Shown one piece after another: positions 51,417 to 64,000 of a stretch of 64,000 bases of DNA. The notes beneath the pieces are model-generated. The model did no database searches and was not told the origin of the DNA. It saw only the letters and a program-made list of their open reading frames with translations. The stretch's first letter is position 1, and each line of letters starts with the position of its first letter. Source of the DNA: Plantago major (taxonomy: Eukaryota; Streptophyta; Magnoliopsida; Lamiales; Plantaginaceae); assembly GCA_026545765.1 (NCBI GenBank), contig CM048841.1:95189352-95253351 (forward strand). The letters run 5' to 3'. A program made the position numbers and the translations under genes.

Positions 51417-53991
51417 TTATTTCTTCTGAATAAAAGATTTGACCTTTTCCAAATAACGTAGGTACTCATTTTTATCCTTGCTCCTCGTATGAAGATGTAA
51501 AAACATACATAACTTGTCATCTATACCCCTCTCCTCCAAGAAGTCATATAGGGAATACTGAAGATTATCGTCCAATTCCCTGGGGATGAAAATAAGAAAA
51601 CATGAATATGAGGGCAAACTAAATACAGCAGTGGAGATCACAGCTACACTTAATCCTTCAGAACTTTCGTGTTGATAAACATCTACATGAATATGAGGGC
51701 AAATATTATAGATTAACCAATGTTTAACAGACAGCAGGAATGAAAATAGGAAACGTACTTGAATTGAGGGCCCATGTAAGGCATGTTGCATGTTTGATCA
51801 TTCCCATGAGTATAAACTCTGTGAATATCAATGCAATCTGGCCATGCAGCGCAAACAAACTCCAAAATATTATTGTCTTTTCCCTTGAAGATATCAACAA
51901 TCACAGTAATGGGATCTGGTACGTCATTTGGGCTGTCATCTTTTTTAATGGGAATAGAATCATCATACAAAGTGGCTTCAACATTTATCTCTTCGTTCAC
52001 ACCGAATTTCCTTGTCAATCGAATCCACTTCTCCCCTGGACATTCGTCAACCTTGAATTCATTGAATTCAGGTACATGCTGCAGGCAGTAACATAGAATG
52101 TGTTTCATTGTCTTCTAGTACTAATTCGTTTAGATCAACTAATAAAATTCATAGCTTCGCAAAGCAGTTAGACAGGTGTAACTGTTTCAGAAAGGCTTCA
52201 AAAGGAATTGCCAGCAATAAGTGTGGTGATATATAAGAAAAAGCCCAGCACTCCTATATATTACTATGATCCACTCCAAACACTTGGGTGGGTGGTCATG
52301 TAAGTTTAGAATGATATTCACAAAATGTGGTCACATAAACTGAAGATGATGAAAGTAAATAAATAAAGAAGTTAGCAGACTGAAAAAGAAAAACATGGAC
52401 CAAACTTATTTAAACAACAATCATACAGATATTTTCAGTAAATAGATTGTAGCAGAGAAAGAGTGCAAGCTCTGAAGAAGATCAAAACAATTTTAAGGTT
52501 AAAGTTCATGACATAAAATTGGTGCACCAGTTTACAGATGTCTACTGTTGCATGTTACTAATAAATTCTAACAGACTAACAGTATACGATATCTTGGTGG
52601 TCTGCTTGATATGGTCACTTCAACTCTTGCCCCTCAGTTGTCGATTTTACCAAGGCCTACAGTTGTAGGCATCTTCAGCTAATCTTCTCTCGTTTTACTT
52701 TTCAAGGGTTTCAGCCACTCCTCTTGCATTTTATTTTTTGAGGGGTTCTTGATCTGAATTGAATTTAGCGAGGTCAAACCCGCAAGAAGTCCCAAGCTCA
52801 ATAATTATTAGGGCAATACTAACTCCTATATATACGGGAAATACTTATGTAGACCAATTCTAACCTTGTGGTTGACACATGACTTGGAAGGATTTTATTA
52901 GATTTGTAAATACTCATTTCTCAAGTGATGTGGTTGATTGTGAGCCACAATGTGTGCAACTTACTCATAAACCTCATCTATCAAAGAATCCTTGTAAATA
53001 CTACACCACCAAACCCAAGGTAGATAGTTGATACCCCTCATTTAACTAGACATTATATAGTAGTAATTTTGATGTGTTATATGTTGATTCCAACCCAACC
53101 AAGGGGCAGGGTTTGCTGGTAAAACTAACCCTCCTGCAGGTCCGCCGAACAAGTCATTCACAACGCACCAAGGTGACCTAGTCGGCACCCTACTAATCCG
53201 ACGATTACACTATAAGGGTCGAGAAACAGTATTCCCGAAGATATTCCGAAGCCACTTTTTTTTTTCACAACACCACTGGAAAATGCAGATCATTTTATCT
53301 TACCCCCATTTTATCCAAAATCTACTTGAACTGCAGAGAATTACTAAGCAGAACCAGTACTACCGCGTCCCTACCTAACAAGTAAGCACCAGTTTTACAC
53401 TCCAACCACTCACCCCACAACCAATAAGAACAAAATCAAAACTCCGACTACTCTCTACATTAGTTTTTCTACACTTAATTTGAAAGATTGCACTTCTTTA
53501 CCTACAAGCCTATAACTACTGATGAATCAAAAACATATACTCACACAGTCAGCTGTCCACTTTCGCCGTCTAATCATTCATTTCTTTGTCATTTCAGCAA
53601 AAAATATACATATAGGGTATAATATACTCTCCTTATATTGCGCGTAAAAAATCAAAGTGTACAACTGGCGTGGGACGGAGGAGTATGAAGAAACAAACAA
53701 AGCTTAATCTAAGTTACCAATCGTACAAAAAGACAGTTGAATCAAATTTTTAAAAAAAACACACAAAATGTGATATACCTCAACGGAAGGCGAATTGTCG
53801 ATCTCGTCCTGGATTTCATTGCGAATTAGACGGAGAATGTTCTCCTCAAAAGCCGATTTTCGCATTTGCGACATGTAATTTCTGACTGAGTGTTTGAAAA
53901 CATGATTGCAATTGTTTATGGGTTTCGATTGTTGATGAGATAGAATTGCTCTGGCAGCTACTCGTAATCCTCGTACCAAACGATTAGCCAT
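51417..53991 (-). CDS. Mitochondrial p32/MAM33-family acidic protein
   Basis: Three exons, 53991-53779, 52078-51759 and 51579-51417, give 231 aa. The basic, hydroxyl- and hydrophobic-rich N-terminus (MANRLVRGLRVAARAIL) is a likely mitochondrial targeting peptide. The rest fits the MAM33 fold: helix FEENILRLIRNEIQDEI, then FKVDECPGEKWIRLTRKFG, EEINVEATLYDD, ITVIVDIFKG, and the C-terminal helices LQYSLYDFLEERGID and YLRYLEKVKSFI. p32 proteins are doughnut-shaped matrix trimers linked to mitochondrial translation or ribosome assembly. The plant family is multigene. Intron 1 is long (1.7 kb) and holds no recognised gene. Start set at 53991 because the longer frame begins with TTG. Confidence 0.93.
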
Positions 53992-54797
53992 TGCCTGAAT
54001 TCGATGAACAGGCAAGTGATTTAGGCGTTTAGGGTTTAAGGAAAGGTTTTACAGAAATAGCATCTCAATTTGGTCTTCTTCCATAAATGACAATTTGCCC
54101 CTTGTATTTGAGCCTTTTATTATGGGAACCTTCGAACTTCACAACATTGCATTTCTCCTCCTCAGCTTATGCTTTTATTGTATTGATTCTATTTGCTTTA
54201 CAATTTACAATTTTACACTCTACACTTACAATTTCAATGGACGATGAACAAAAAAAACTCTTAAGGAAGCTTCGGATTTGTTAGAATAAAGTATAAACAA
54301 AATTCATGGCAATTCATGGTCACGGAGTGACAGATTTGAACACGTATGCTAATGGAACAAAAGCAATGAGAGTAGAGTCGCAAAAGATAACGAATAAAGC
54401 TATAAGAAGTTGCCAGAATTGAAAGTGTAAAATGTAAGTTTCCGGTTCTTATCTATCTCACAGTAGCATAAAGATTTCATACTAAACAGAGTTCAAACAA
54501 GATTTACAAATAACTGAACAATTCGATTTCTTTCACATGAGACGCTCACTGGAAAAGAATGGCCACCTATAAATCACAGGTCCAGTTTACTCGAAGCATT
54601 TGAGGAGAAACAGCAAAACTAACACAAGGCAATTCTACGCTATTTACAGAAGGGGCGAAGTCAGGATTTTAAGTTTGGGGCTAAATTATATATGTGGGAT
54701 TATTTCTGAAATTTAGTGGAGGGTGAACGCCCCTGGCTCCGCCCCTACTTTAGAAGGTAGAAGCCTTTTTTGTGGATATGAATCATCTGTGAGGTAT
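53992..54797. other. Spacer between p32 and the coiled-coil gene
   Basis: The p32 promoter side holds GTTTAGGGTTTAAGG (about 54027), a telo-box-like motif common in plant genes for translation and organelle proteins. The rest would be the 3' UTR of the next gene. No other gene. Confidence 0.5.
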
Positions 54798-57104
54798 TCA
54801 CTTCTTTGGATCCTGAGAAGGCACTCCCTTTTTGGTGCAATCTTGATCATCTGATGAGCCACGAGTACCAGTAACTTCCGTGCGTGCCACTGCTGTCTTA
54901 CTTGCTTCTTGTTTATCCACAACACTATCCAACTTAGGTTGTGCAGCTTGCAGCCTGTTACTGTCTGATTGAACATCACTAGATTTACGCTTGGATTCTC
55001 CAATGATTTGATTTACCGTCACTTCAATTTTGCCAAGTCTCTCTTTTAGTTCTAAAAGCTCCGGATTGGATGACACTGCTGCTTTTCTTTCTGCAGCTTT
55101 GAGTTCCAACTTTTTCGCCATTGCTTCAAATTCGGCCTGTTTCCTTGCCTCTTTTTCCTGGCAGAAATCAACGAGTATGACCCAGTAAGAAAGTAGATAA
55201 AGTATTGCTATTGAAAAGTGGAACAAGCGACTTGTCAGAAAAATGTTTGATCTGTCTTATATAGGCTCAAACCAGACATAACTTACTACTTTTGCCTAAT
55301 ACACACTACAAAAACGTGGTTTGAGTTTGGCATGCACATTCACCATTTATGCCTACTTTTCCAATCTCAAAAATTAGACTCAGCACAGAGAATAAAAATT
55401 CAAACAGCCAGAAAAATAATAATTCTACATGAACATGGTATTTCTTATTTAGTAAACAATGTGTTTAACAATGCTTCAGAAAGTTGAACTGAATCTTGCT
55501 TTAGTTTAGAAGGCACATGCAAATTAGAGATGCACGATGAGCACACAAGTAATCAGTTTGGAAGAAAGAAAGCATCTTTCATTCCATCATGTAACCAATA
55601 AGCTCCTCACAAAAAAAGCTCCATAGCCCAATACAAGCGATGAAGCGAATGCACAAGAAGGGCCAGGCTGCTAACAGCACTCCTAAATGATCCAGACAAC
55701 ATAACCAGCCTAAGAACCACAAAAGCCCTGAAACACAGGCTAGTTCACGCTATGCACAGACTGTCTAATCCGGGCAGATATCTAACTCAGCACACACATC
55801 TTTCATCTTACTATGGCACATAGACTGGATAAGAACAGTTTGTGTGATCACCCACACCCTCACCCCCATCCAAAGGCATCACATCTTTGCCATAATATCT
55901 AATATGTAAACTGTTTCAGCAAGAGCAGCTCAAAGGATTTTTCCCTGGGGAGACCTTTCCACCCGTCCATTGCCCAGCAGTCCTATAACCCAACCACTGT
56001 AGAATTCGATTCCAAATGCTACTTGTACATGGGCAAACAAAAAAGTAGATGATCGAGGGATTCAACCCAGTCCCAATTGATACGAATAGAATCCGGGACG
56101 AGACCAAACCAATGGAGTCGATCTCTAGTAGATAACCCCAGCACACAAGCCAAAGGATTAAAGTGCTCTAGGATGAGCATAGCTACCAGTCAACATATGC
56201 TGCCACAGAACTTTTTCCTATAGTTCATCAACCAGTGTAAACTATACCAGTATGAATTTTCCCCAAAGCACACATTTTTTCCCAAAATTTGCTCTCAAAC
56301 CAACATAAGTATCCTGAATTGGAAAGGGATCATAGTAATAGTATCATACTAGTGCATTTTACTATCGACCAAGAACTCTTTTAACATCAGACATAAAGAA
56401 TAAACATTCCATATTACTTCAGAAAATCCTGATCAAGTAACTCAAAATCATATTGCTAGTGACTTCACAATTCAAGAAACATGCTATTGAAAATAAAATA
56501 TGGCAAAAAAGAACTGCAGAATGGACGTTTTCACTTATCATTACCGCATCCATTTTCCGCATTTCACTCCTGGCATACATAGCTAGAAGATACACACCTG
56601 CATCAATAGAAACAACCATTATTCCCACAATCAGTCCTTAACAAAAAAAGTGCAAGTCAAATTGAGCTTAAACAACAATACCCAATGAAGGCAAACACAC
56701 AAAGAAGAGCTGCACCAGGTGAAAATCCAGCCTGAAAAAAGATCAAACGAACCCTTTAAACACACTAGTGCAAAACACTAATCAGCGCACACAATGTGTT
56801 CGACAAAATGCCACATAGAGAAAGAACAGAGTACACACCCAAATTCCTTCCTTTTCGGCTGCTCGTTGAAGAGAATCTTGGCAGCCTTCATAAAATCAAG
56901 GTCGCTGAGAGCTTTATATTGCTCATCGTAAGTGCTCAATGAAGATGATGACCCATCGTTCTTGCTGCTGATGTTGACAATTGTGGTGTCGTTAGCCTTT
57001 TTGTTCTGTGGGGAAGAGCAATAACGTCGCGTTCCGAAAAGATTGAACCGGTTCTGAAATCGGAACAAGACACTTCTCCCGCCAAGATTTTTCACCATTC
57101 TCAT
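54798..57104 (-). CDS. Probable mitochondrial membrane protein with coiled coil
   Basis: Four exons, 57104-56839, 56731-56682, 56597-56545 and 55157-54798, give 242 aa in consistent phase. The N-terminus (MRMVKNLGGRSVLFRFQNRF) is Arg-rich and free of acids, like a mitochondrial targeting peptide. LDFHLVQLFFVCLPSLGVYL, then LAMYARSEMRKM, forms a membrane helix with a following amphipathic stretch. The segment EKEARKQAEFEAMAKKLELK and onward is a charged coiled coil, and the tail is Ser/Lys-rich and poorly conserved. I recall plant proteins of unknown function with this LDFHLVQLFF...YARYE layout. No enzymatic motif. Targeting is inference. An upstream in-frame acceptor before exon 3 could add 13 residues. 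Confidence 0.8.
55700..56165 (-). pseudogene. LINE reverse-transcriptase zinc-binding (zf-RVT) remnant in an intron
   Basis: Inside intron 3 of the coiled-coil gene, the minus strand reads LSTRDRLHWFGLVPDS in one frame and CPCTSSIWNRILQWLGY in another, both recognisable parts of the zf-RVT domain at the end of plant non-LTR retrotransposon RTs. Frame shifts and stops throughout. A dead fragment. Confidence 0.75.
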
Positions 57105-57268
57105 CTTCAAACTACATTGACAGGCGTCAGGCAAGACGATGAAGTTGGAAAGAAATATATTGGGCTCTCTCAGGGGCCGGATCCGGGAAAAAACACAACC
57201 CTGGACTCTCTACCGGGTGATTGTAAAATAAACCGTGGGCCTCAGGCCCTTAATATTAATGCGTACTA

Positions 57269-57515
57269 CTTTCGTCCCGCATTTAACTTTTTAGTAGTAG
57301 AAATTTTTGAGTTCGACTTTGTCATAAATTACTTTTAAGCAATATCAAATAAACTACTTTATAAAGTTATATTATGGAAATACATATTATGAACGTTCTT
57401 GATATAATTTTATTTAATAGCTTTTTCAATATGATTTGTGAGTAATTTGCGGTTATAGTTGATCCTGAGAATTACACAGGAGTCAAATGTGACATTTGGT
57501 ATGGAACGGAGAAAG
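57269..57515. mobile_element. Stowaway MITE
   Basis: The left end CTTTCGTCCCGCATTTAAC and the inverted right end CTTTCTCCGTTCCATACCAAA sit between TA dinucleotides (57267-57268, 57516-57517). Inner motifs TAAATTACTTTTAAGCAAT and TTGTGAGTAATTTGCGG are mirrored. No coding capacity. Confidence 0.82.
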
Positions 57516-57517
57516 TA

Positions 57518-60500
57518 TTCCAGTGATTAGTTCTCATCAGTGGATCACAGCTGTGCAAAGTAAAGGCGAAGATTAAATGAATTTTGACGTAGAATTAATA
57601 AAGGGGCACTTATTCGGAGAATATAGAAAATCATGATAAAGTGAATTAAAAAGCGGATGAGTATAGTACTATAAATTTGGGAAAACTATGAACAAACAAT
57701 CATAGTGTTAATATATAAAATACATTCACACATAGCTGATAATCCATCAAGCATATTGTAGAAGTTTGATCCCATATGAGCCAGGTGACTGGATGTTCTC
57801 CATCACGAGATCAACCGGGAAATTCTTGATAGCATATACAAGGTTGTGGAAGCAAGCTTGACTATAGTCACGGCCGCACGATTTCAGTTGTAAGGGTTAT
57901 CGTGGATAGCGACATATTTGACGTTTTATGCTATAAATATTAAAGAGTATTCGTTGTAGTATCATGTATAAATGTTTGGTGGTATGATTTTGAAAATTTG
58001 GGCTGACTTTGGTATATTTTGCCTTTTACAGGAGCTCAGAGAATAATCTAGTGGAGTGTGAGAATCGGAGCTTGGAGGAATGGAAAGTTTCATATATGTC
58101 TAATGGTAAATTTTAAGACCTTTTTATTTTCCTTATACATTTCATATTCTTTTGATTTTGGTATGATATTATGGTGTTTTTTTTATGATGAGTTAGTTAT
58201 TTTTGTTTAATACATTTGGTAAAATTATAAGACCTCTTTATCTTCTATATATTGTTTCAACTGAAAGTAAATCATTCTTGTTAAATGAAGTTTTCATACG
58301 GATGGGAGGTGGAACGACAGAGAATGAGGAAAATATTTTATTGTTTGTTAAGAAAAAAAATGTGAAACCGTAAATATCAACTAAACTTTTTTTAATTTGC
58401 CTTTTTAATGCAGTATTGACATATACAAATGATTTTTGAACAACTATGAACATAATGAACGAATGGGTTATTTTTTGTGTATAGAAGCCGATCAGGTTGG
58501 CAATGATAACATAAACATCCTAATATATTTATAAACATAATAAAACGTAAAGAATGACTCAAAAGAATCAATGGAAACTACGAGTTATCGACAAAAATTT
58601 AAACATGCATAACCGAACAATAAGCTAAATCAATGAAGGAGGTAAGGAAAGAAAAACTTAAATGCATGTGAACGACGAGTTTGGTGAATAGCACGTTGTT
58701 GATCTATCTCTAAAGAATGATTGATCTGAGTGGAGTTTAGATCTACATGGTAAATTTATGTTAGGTGTCAGAACTCTCGTAGAAGTAAGTAATTATGTGT
58801 TGATCTACTTATCTACATGATGTAGTAGGGGGTGTGTATCTTGTCAGGCTGTATACATATATAGAGTGTTTTATGATATTTATTGAATATTCCTCCACAA
58901 ATATTATGATCATTACAAATATCGGTAGGGATTTGTCTTAAGTAATTTATGTGTCATGTCACTTACTGTTATCCAAGAGAGATCCTTGTATAGAAAAAAA
59001 TGTATAACCTTGCAAATATATAAGTGGCTTGCCTTCTTAACTGTAGTTGGTTTAATTAAATGCAGTATTTGAATAATATTATAACCTATGTGCCAAACAT
59101 GATTCTTGTTTACTTGTCACAGAAAAATGATACGGTGATTGTCCTTAAATGGTATATTGTGATTGGAAATAAAAATATAAGCATAGTCACATGAAAAGAA
59201 ATGCCCACGCCAGTTTCTTCAATCGTAATCGAAACAATTTCCTTGGGGACCTTTATGCCACATCGGATGGCTCTAGCAGCTGTGATAGCCATGCGATGGC
59301 TCAAAGTCCCAAAACATCGCAGATCTGGTAAAAAGTCATGTGCGCAAGTAATCTTGAAAGGTACTTTCTCATATATTAATTCTTCAATGTTTTAGAATTA
59401 GCCACCATTTGAAAACAACTTGATGTTCTAACTACTTTTATCAACGTTATTTAATTTCTACCCCTAATAATTTTCCTCAAATTACAACTCTATTCAATTT
59501 TAAGTTAGTTTTAGTCAATGATTACGGTTATATCGTTTTGTTTTGGAGAACATATATCTCTTGTTATGTGCCCTGAAACAGTATGAGATCGAGAGATGGA
59601 TCGAGTATATATATGAAGTACTAAAGTTACAATAGCATTACATGCCCATGAGAAAGTGAACAAAACAATGGATATAATTTGTGGCCTTTATTTATTTATT
59701 TTTTCATAAATAAGTTATACTAGAACCCAAAAAGTTATTTTAATTCCACAAAGAAAATTCTAAAGGCATCTAACTTTATCAATTTAGATAATCAAGATGA
59801 TAAACATTGAAAAATGATTACAAAAGTTTAGAATGGTGAGCTTTTATGTGAGCTTTATAAATCTTCCAATGAACTTTTTAACCAACATTGGTCAATAACA
59901 TTTTGACATATTTTGTACAAACTTTTTGATAAAGTTCTACCATGAACACGCAAATATATGAAAAAGAAAGCCTAAACATCTTTGTTACACAACTTGTTTA
60001 GATACACACATATAACTCTTTCAAAAAAACTCCCTAATTTCTGATGGCATCATCCCCAGATACAAATAATTTAGTGCAATAATGTGATCTCTAGCTAAAT
60101 GTAATCGAATTGCATACAATTAAGGTTCTTGTATGACCAGATTTACACTTGGTGAGTTGCATAACTAGTTTGCAAGACGTTAAATTGACTCATCTAGTCA
60201 CTTATGTAACTCAAACAAAAATAGTTTTACACTTGTTCGGTGTAAAAATAATTATTTTTTTAGAGACTTTATGATTGAATCATGCAATATTAACATCTAC
60301 TCAATCGCTCGTATGAAATCCAAAACTCCTAGTTGTCTTCCCTTTACCAGTTCGCCACACTCCCCTACAAAAAGAAAAAATAAAGAGAAATGTAATATTA
60401 AAAAATTAAGGGGGAAAGAAAAATAATGCTACATTAAAAAATATTAAAGTGACAACAAGATTTTTGTTGAACTACATATATAAATATTGGACAATGCACA

Positions 60501-60672
60501 ATATTTCTCACAAAAATATCATAGAATTATTGTCTTTCAAATTTATTTCATTTGTTAGTAACTTATAGAGCTCAATATAGAGAAGAATTCATCTAGCAAC
60601 CATCCAACAATTTGTATTTAATAGCAAACACTATTATTGTTGTGTTATTGTACGAAGTCTATACTTGTAATA
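57518..60672. other. AT-rich intergenic region
   Basis: Mostly simple spacer. On the minus strand around 59304-59196 an open stretch reads MSHRMAITAARAIRCGIKVP, then KEIVSITIEETGVG, which is more protein-like than the surroundings. I do not recognise it, and nothing flanks it that would complete a gene. The last 200 bp before 60673 should hold the promoter of the response-regulator-like gene. Confidence 0.45.
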
Positions 60673-63146
60673 ATGGACGCCGTGTGGAATCAAGCGCTAA
60701 AACTGCAACAAATCCATGTATTGTTTGTTGATCATGATTGCACTCATGACGCTTCAATCATAGAAATGTTTTCATACTTGTCTTGTGAAGGTATAGACAA
60801 ATAAACTCATGAAAATTTAAATCGCTTGGTGTATTCTACTAAACATTTTGATAAACTCATGAAAATTTAAATCGCTTGGTGCATTCTACTCAATTTGTGT
60901 TTTCTTATTTCAGTGTCTATAGTGAGGCATGCTTCCACAGCTTTGTCAATGTTATCAGATGGTAACTGCCCGTTTGATCTCGTGATGGAGAATATCCAGT
61001 CGCCTGACGCATCTGGAATCAAACTTCTACATGATGCTACTATGATGGGTTTACCCGTTATTTGTGAGTACTAATTTGTATTTGCTATTGTTTTTAATTT
61101 ATTATGATATATTATGATATTTGCATACATTTTGTGTCACATTAACTGGTATTAATATAAAATGATTTTTTTTAAATTTAGATAAAGAACCTATAGTCAG
61201 CCATTTAATATCCTTCTCTTAGTGATCCTTCAAGTCACCCAATGGTTTTTAGTCCATAGAGAAGAGATCACAAATAGGTTGAAAATATCTTTTATTTCTC
61301 TTTCCAATAATGGTCGATCCAAGGTATATCTTCAATTAATTACGTTATTGGATAAACTTGACACCATTGATATATTCTGCTCCATGAGATAATTTTTTTA
61401 AAAATTTTGATGGGAATAGTAAGCTTCGTATATTTAATAGATCGTCTTGCATAAGCCGACTAAATACGAGAGGAATTGAGTCAGAGAAAGGAAGTTTCTC
61501 TTGCCTTATATTGATATATCAAAATTTTAAACATAATTAATCTTACAACATGAAAACGTTCTAACTATACTTGTGCATCTAATGCAGTGCTGACAGATGC
61601 AAATGATCCTCTAGCAATGGTGAGAGGAATGGAAGAGGGTGCAATCTTTTGCATCGAGAAGCCGGTAACTTTGGAATCCGTAAAGTATGCATGGCAACAT
61701 GTTCTCAGAGAAAAGGTGCGCAAAGTTGGAGACACTGGAAGACTTAAAGGATTGATGGCACACCATGAATCAACACTCAACATTAGATTGGGACATGATA
61801 ATAACAATGTTCAACATGTCAATGTCGAACAAAGCTCCAAGTCAGTGAGAAATGTGAGAACTCGACGAAAACCAATCTATGTTGGAGAAAGCAGTAATGT
61901 GCAAAATCAAAGTATCCGTTCTTCCAGAAAGGATAATTGGGTTGTGTGGACTCCTGAACTTCATGAGAAATTTGCCAATGCCGTCAAGACTCTAGGGGAA
62001 GGAAGTAAGTACACATCATTTGATGCATCGATCATACTTAAACAAATGATTAATGAAAGATATACGGAGTGTACCTCTACCCCCACACCCATAACTTTAT
62101 TCGTAACTCTACCCCTACAACTATAACACCATTTCCATGAAAGAGAAATAAAATCATAACATGTTTTTGCACAAATTTGTTGTTCATGTATAATTTATTG
62201 ATGCGCTCTTATGTTTTCCTTGAAAAAAAATAGGATGTTACCCGAAACAAATTCTTGAGCTAATGAACGTGCCTGGCCTAAGTAGAATGCAAGTTGCAAG
62301 CCACCTGCAGGTTCATTTAATGTCGTCTAGATTATGAATCGAACTGGAGCATTTTATGATCTCCATGTTATTTGACATGGATTTAAATAAATCTACAGAA
62401 ATGCAGAGCCGGAAGTTGCAGATACGCTATTGGTGATGTCAAAGACCCAAATTATAATGAGGCTCTACATTATGAAATTCCCTCGGTAAGATCAAGAAGA
62501 TTTGGTAAAATGCTTCGTGTAGCCAAAAATTGCAAGTAAAATCAAATGGTCAAGTGAATATACATCGTTATTTGGCTGAAGACCTGAAAATCAACACAAA
62601 CATGCAGGAAAATATACCTGGTAATATTGATGAACATCGCAACGCTCACGCGTCCGTGCATACTGATACTCGAGGCCATAATTCCCACATTCATGCTCAT
62701 AGAGAAGAATCCATGGGCCACATGCCAAATGTAAATGACAAGCCTGAAGGACTTGGAGAAGGTGATTTTTCCGTAGATGACATGATCATATCTAATGATC
62801 TATTGATATTTAATGCCCCGAGTGGAATGAATACAAATACTACCCAAATTAATATAATCAATTGGGATGAGCTGCACAAGGACCTTGACTTGGATGATGA
62901 ACTCTTTGCTAACCAGGTTAGTTCTTCTGAGTTTCATGGTTAATGCAAAACTTGCACATACAATTATCATTTAATTCCCCTTGCTATCTGAATTTTGAAC
63001 ATATCATGACAATATTTTTGCATAATTAAACAAACCAAGCATGATGTACTTTCTTCACGCAGATGGAGATGCCTATCATGCAAGAGAAATCGACAGATCA
63101 CCCGAGCCATGTAGCATCAGAACAAAGAAATGACGAACTCCCTTAA
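60673..63146 (+). CDS. B-type-like (pseudo-)response regulator with GARP domain; frame broken
   Basis: Exons 60673-60790, 60914-61063, 61588-62004, 62234-62310 and 62399 onward join in phase. Residues 15-125 form a receiver domain: VLFVDHD gives the acidic pocket, CIEKPV the conserved Lys, but the phospho-acceptor position reads DLVMENIQSPDASG, with Asn instead of Asp. Residues about 185-250 form a GARP/Myb DNA-binding domain (WVVWTPELHEKFANAVKTLG, then CYPKQILELMNVPGLSRMQV). Exon 5 meets a stop at 62537-62539, while a frame shifted by one base stays open from about 62509 to the splice donor at 62916 and continues in a last exon 63063-63146. So the gene has either a one-base deletion near 62530 or a short product of about 274 aa. 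Cytokinin-type phosphorelay control is unlikely without the Asp. Confidence 0.75.
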
Positions 63147-63630
63147 TGGAGAAGAAGGAAAGATCAAAAGGATATGCTCTTTAATTGTCTATGCAAATAG
63201 AAGAAAATGGGTCAAGGCACTTTGCTTCCGACTTTGCATTTGGTTCTTAACCATTCCTTTATTGTGTATTTAGTGTTTCCTATTCTACTATCCTATTATT
63301 ACTTTTGTGCTTTATGTCTATAAGGTTACTCAAAATCTATTTGTAAATTGGTATTGTGGCTATCAATAAAATACTTCGGTTTCAATGTAATTAAATATTT
63401 TCTTATTTATTTTGACACTCTAAATAGCATTTTATTGTGTTATATTACTATATGCTACATTCTAATGCCACATAAAAAAAACATACACAAATAAATTATT
63501 AGCGAGACAAAAGGAGTATGTCAAAATGTCAATTTAATCTATGTTAGATTTGGCAAAACTTTATGAATTTTTACTAGGTTGTGATGATAAGCTAGTAATT
63601 TTCTTACATCTTCATGTTTTATTGGTCCAC

Positions 63631-63680
<50 letters not shown>

Positions 63681-64000
63681 TACATATGTCAACTCTATAT
63701 TTTGATATTGTTTGACTAAAATATTACACATAAGTGATCTTTATTGACTAGACAATAATGCAATATATAAAATTAAGTGAAATATATAAAATTACTTGAA
63801 AAAACTTACAAAACTCGGACAATTTTCTAAACTCCACACGTTCTTCTATCTTTATTTAAAATCATCACAATCCTTTCCAGCGAAACTAATTCTGGTATGT
63901 CTAGCATACTAATTAGGCATAAATAATAGATCGTGCGGTGCTAGGGTGTGGCTCCTCTGAAATAATTTCATATATTTGGACTCCCGGACTTATGCCTCCG
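63147..64000. other. 3' flank and AT-rich spacer
   Basis: A likely polyadenylation zone of the preceding gene lies near 63362-63375 (ATCAATAAAATA). Beyond that, simple AT-rich DNA with no gene. Confidence 0.5.
63633..63679. repeat. (ATT)n microsatellite
   Basis: About fifteen uninterrupted ATT triplets. Confidence 0.95.

Noticed and set aside
61565-61807. 80-codon minus-strand frame in the response regulator gene
   Set aside because: A shadow of exon 3, which encodes a clear receiver/GARP sequence on the plus strand.

Overview
This window is nuclear DNA of a flowering plant, most likely a eudicot. The evidence is: genes broken by GT-AG introns, AT-rich intergenic DNA, Stowaway, hAT and Mutator-type miniature elements, a Ty1/copia element, terminal-repeat retrotransposons in miniature (TRIMs), and plant-specific families (NIP aquaporin, DUF247, FBD-type F-box, B-type-like response regulator). 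I cannot name the species. Exon limits were set by hand from splice signals, reading phase and family similarity.

Region 1 (1-29 kb) is a repeat-rich array around three copies of one F-box/leucine-rich-repeat gene. Copy A (1-2053) and copy C (26039-27895) are broken. Only copy B (8385-9922, three coding exons, 431 aa) reads through. Between and inside them lie a 1.76-kb hAT element with an exact 8-bp target duplication, a smaller hAT derivative, two TRIMs, a Stowaway, a nested foldback element, a Mutator-like element (15854-19101) that carries pieces of an HSP90 gene and of an eIF3k gene plus an 88-bp satellite, a young but internally deleted Ty1/copia element (19738-21832), an NLR pseudogene and a Ty3/gypsy integrase fragment.

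Region 2 (29-41 kb) has a five-exon NIP5/NIP6-type aquaporin (boric acid channel class), two single-exon DUF247 membrane proteins in tandem on the minus strand, a decayed NIP last exon, and a small YfiM/DUF2279-like membrane protein gene. The NIP promoter has a partial duplicate behind F-box copy B, so an F-box plus NIP-promoter block was probably duplicated together.

Region 3 (42-57 kb) is a quiet run of conserved housekeeping genes, all on the minus strand: an RPL7-like ribosome-assembly protein, agmatine deiminase (putrescine synthesis), a mitochondrial p32/MAM33 protein and a probable mitochondrial membrane coiled-coil protein.

Region 4 (57-64 kb) is mostly unannotatable AT-rich DNA followed by a response-regulator-like gene. 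It has a receiver domain lacking the phospho-acceptor Asp, a GARP/Myb domain, and a one-base frame break downstream.

Nothing here looks like an operon or a coordinated pathway. The most unusual structures are the gene-capturing Mutator-like element with its paralogous empty site, the TRIM ending in an inverted LTR, and the inverted repeats that bracket the F-box transcription units.
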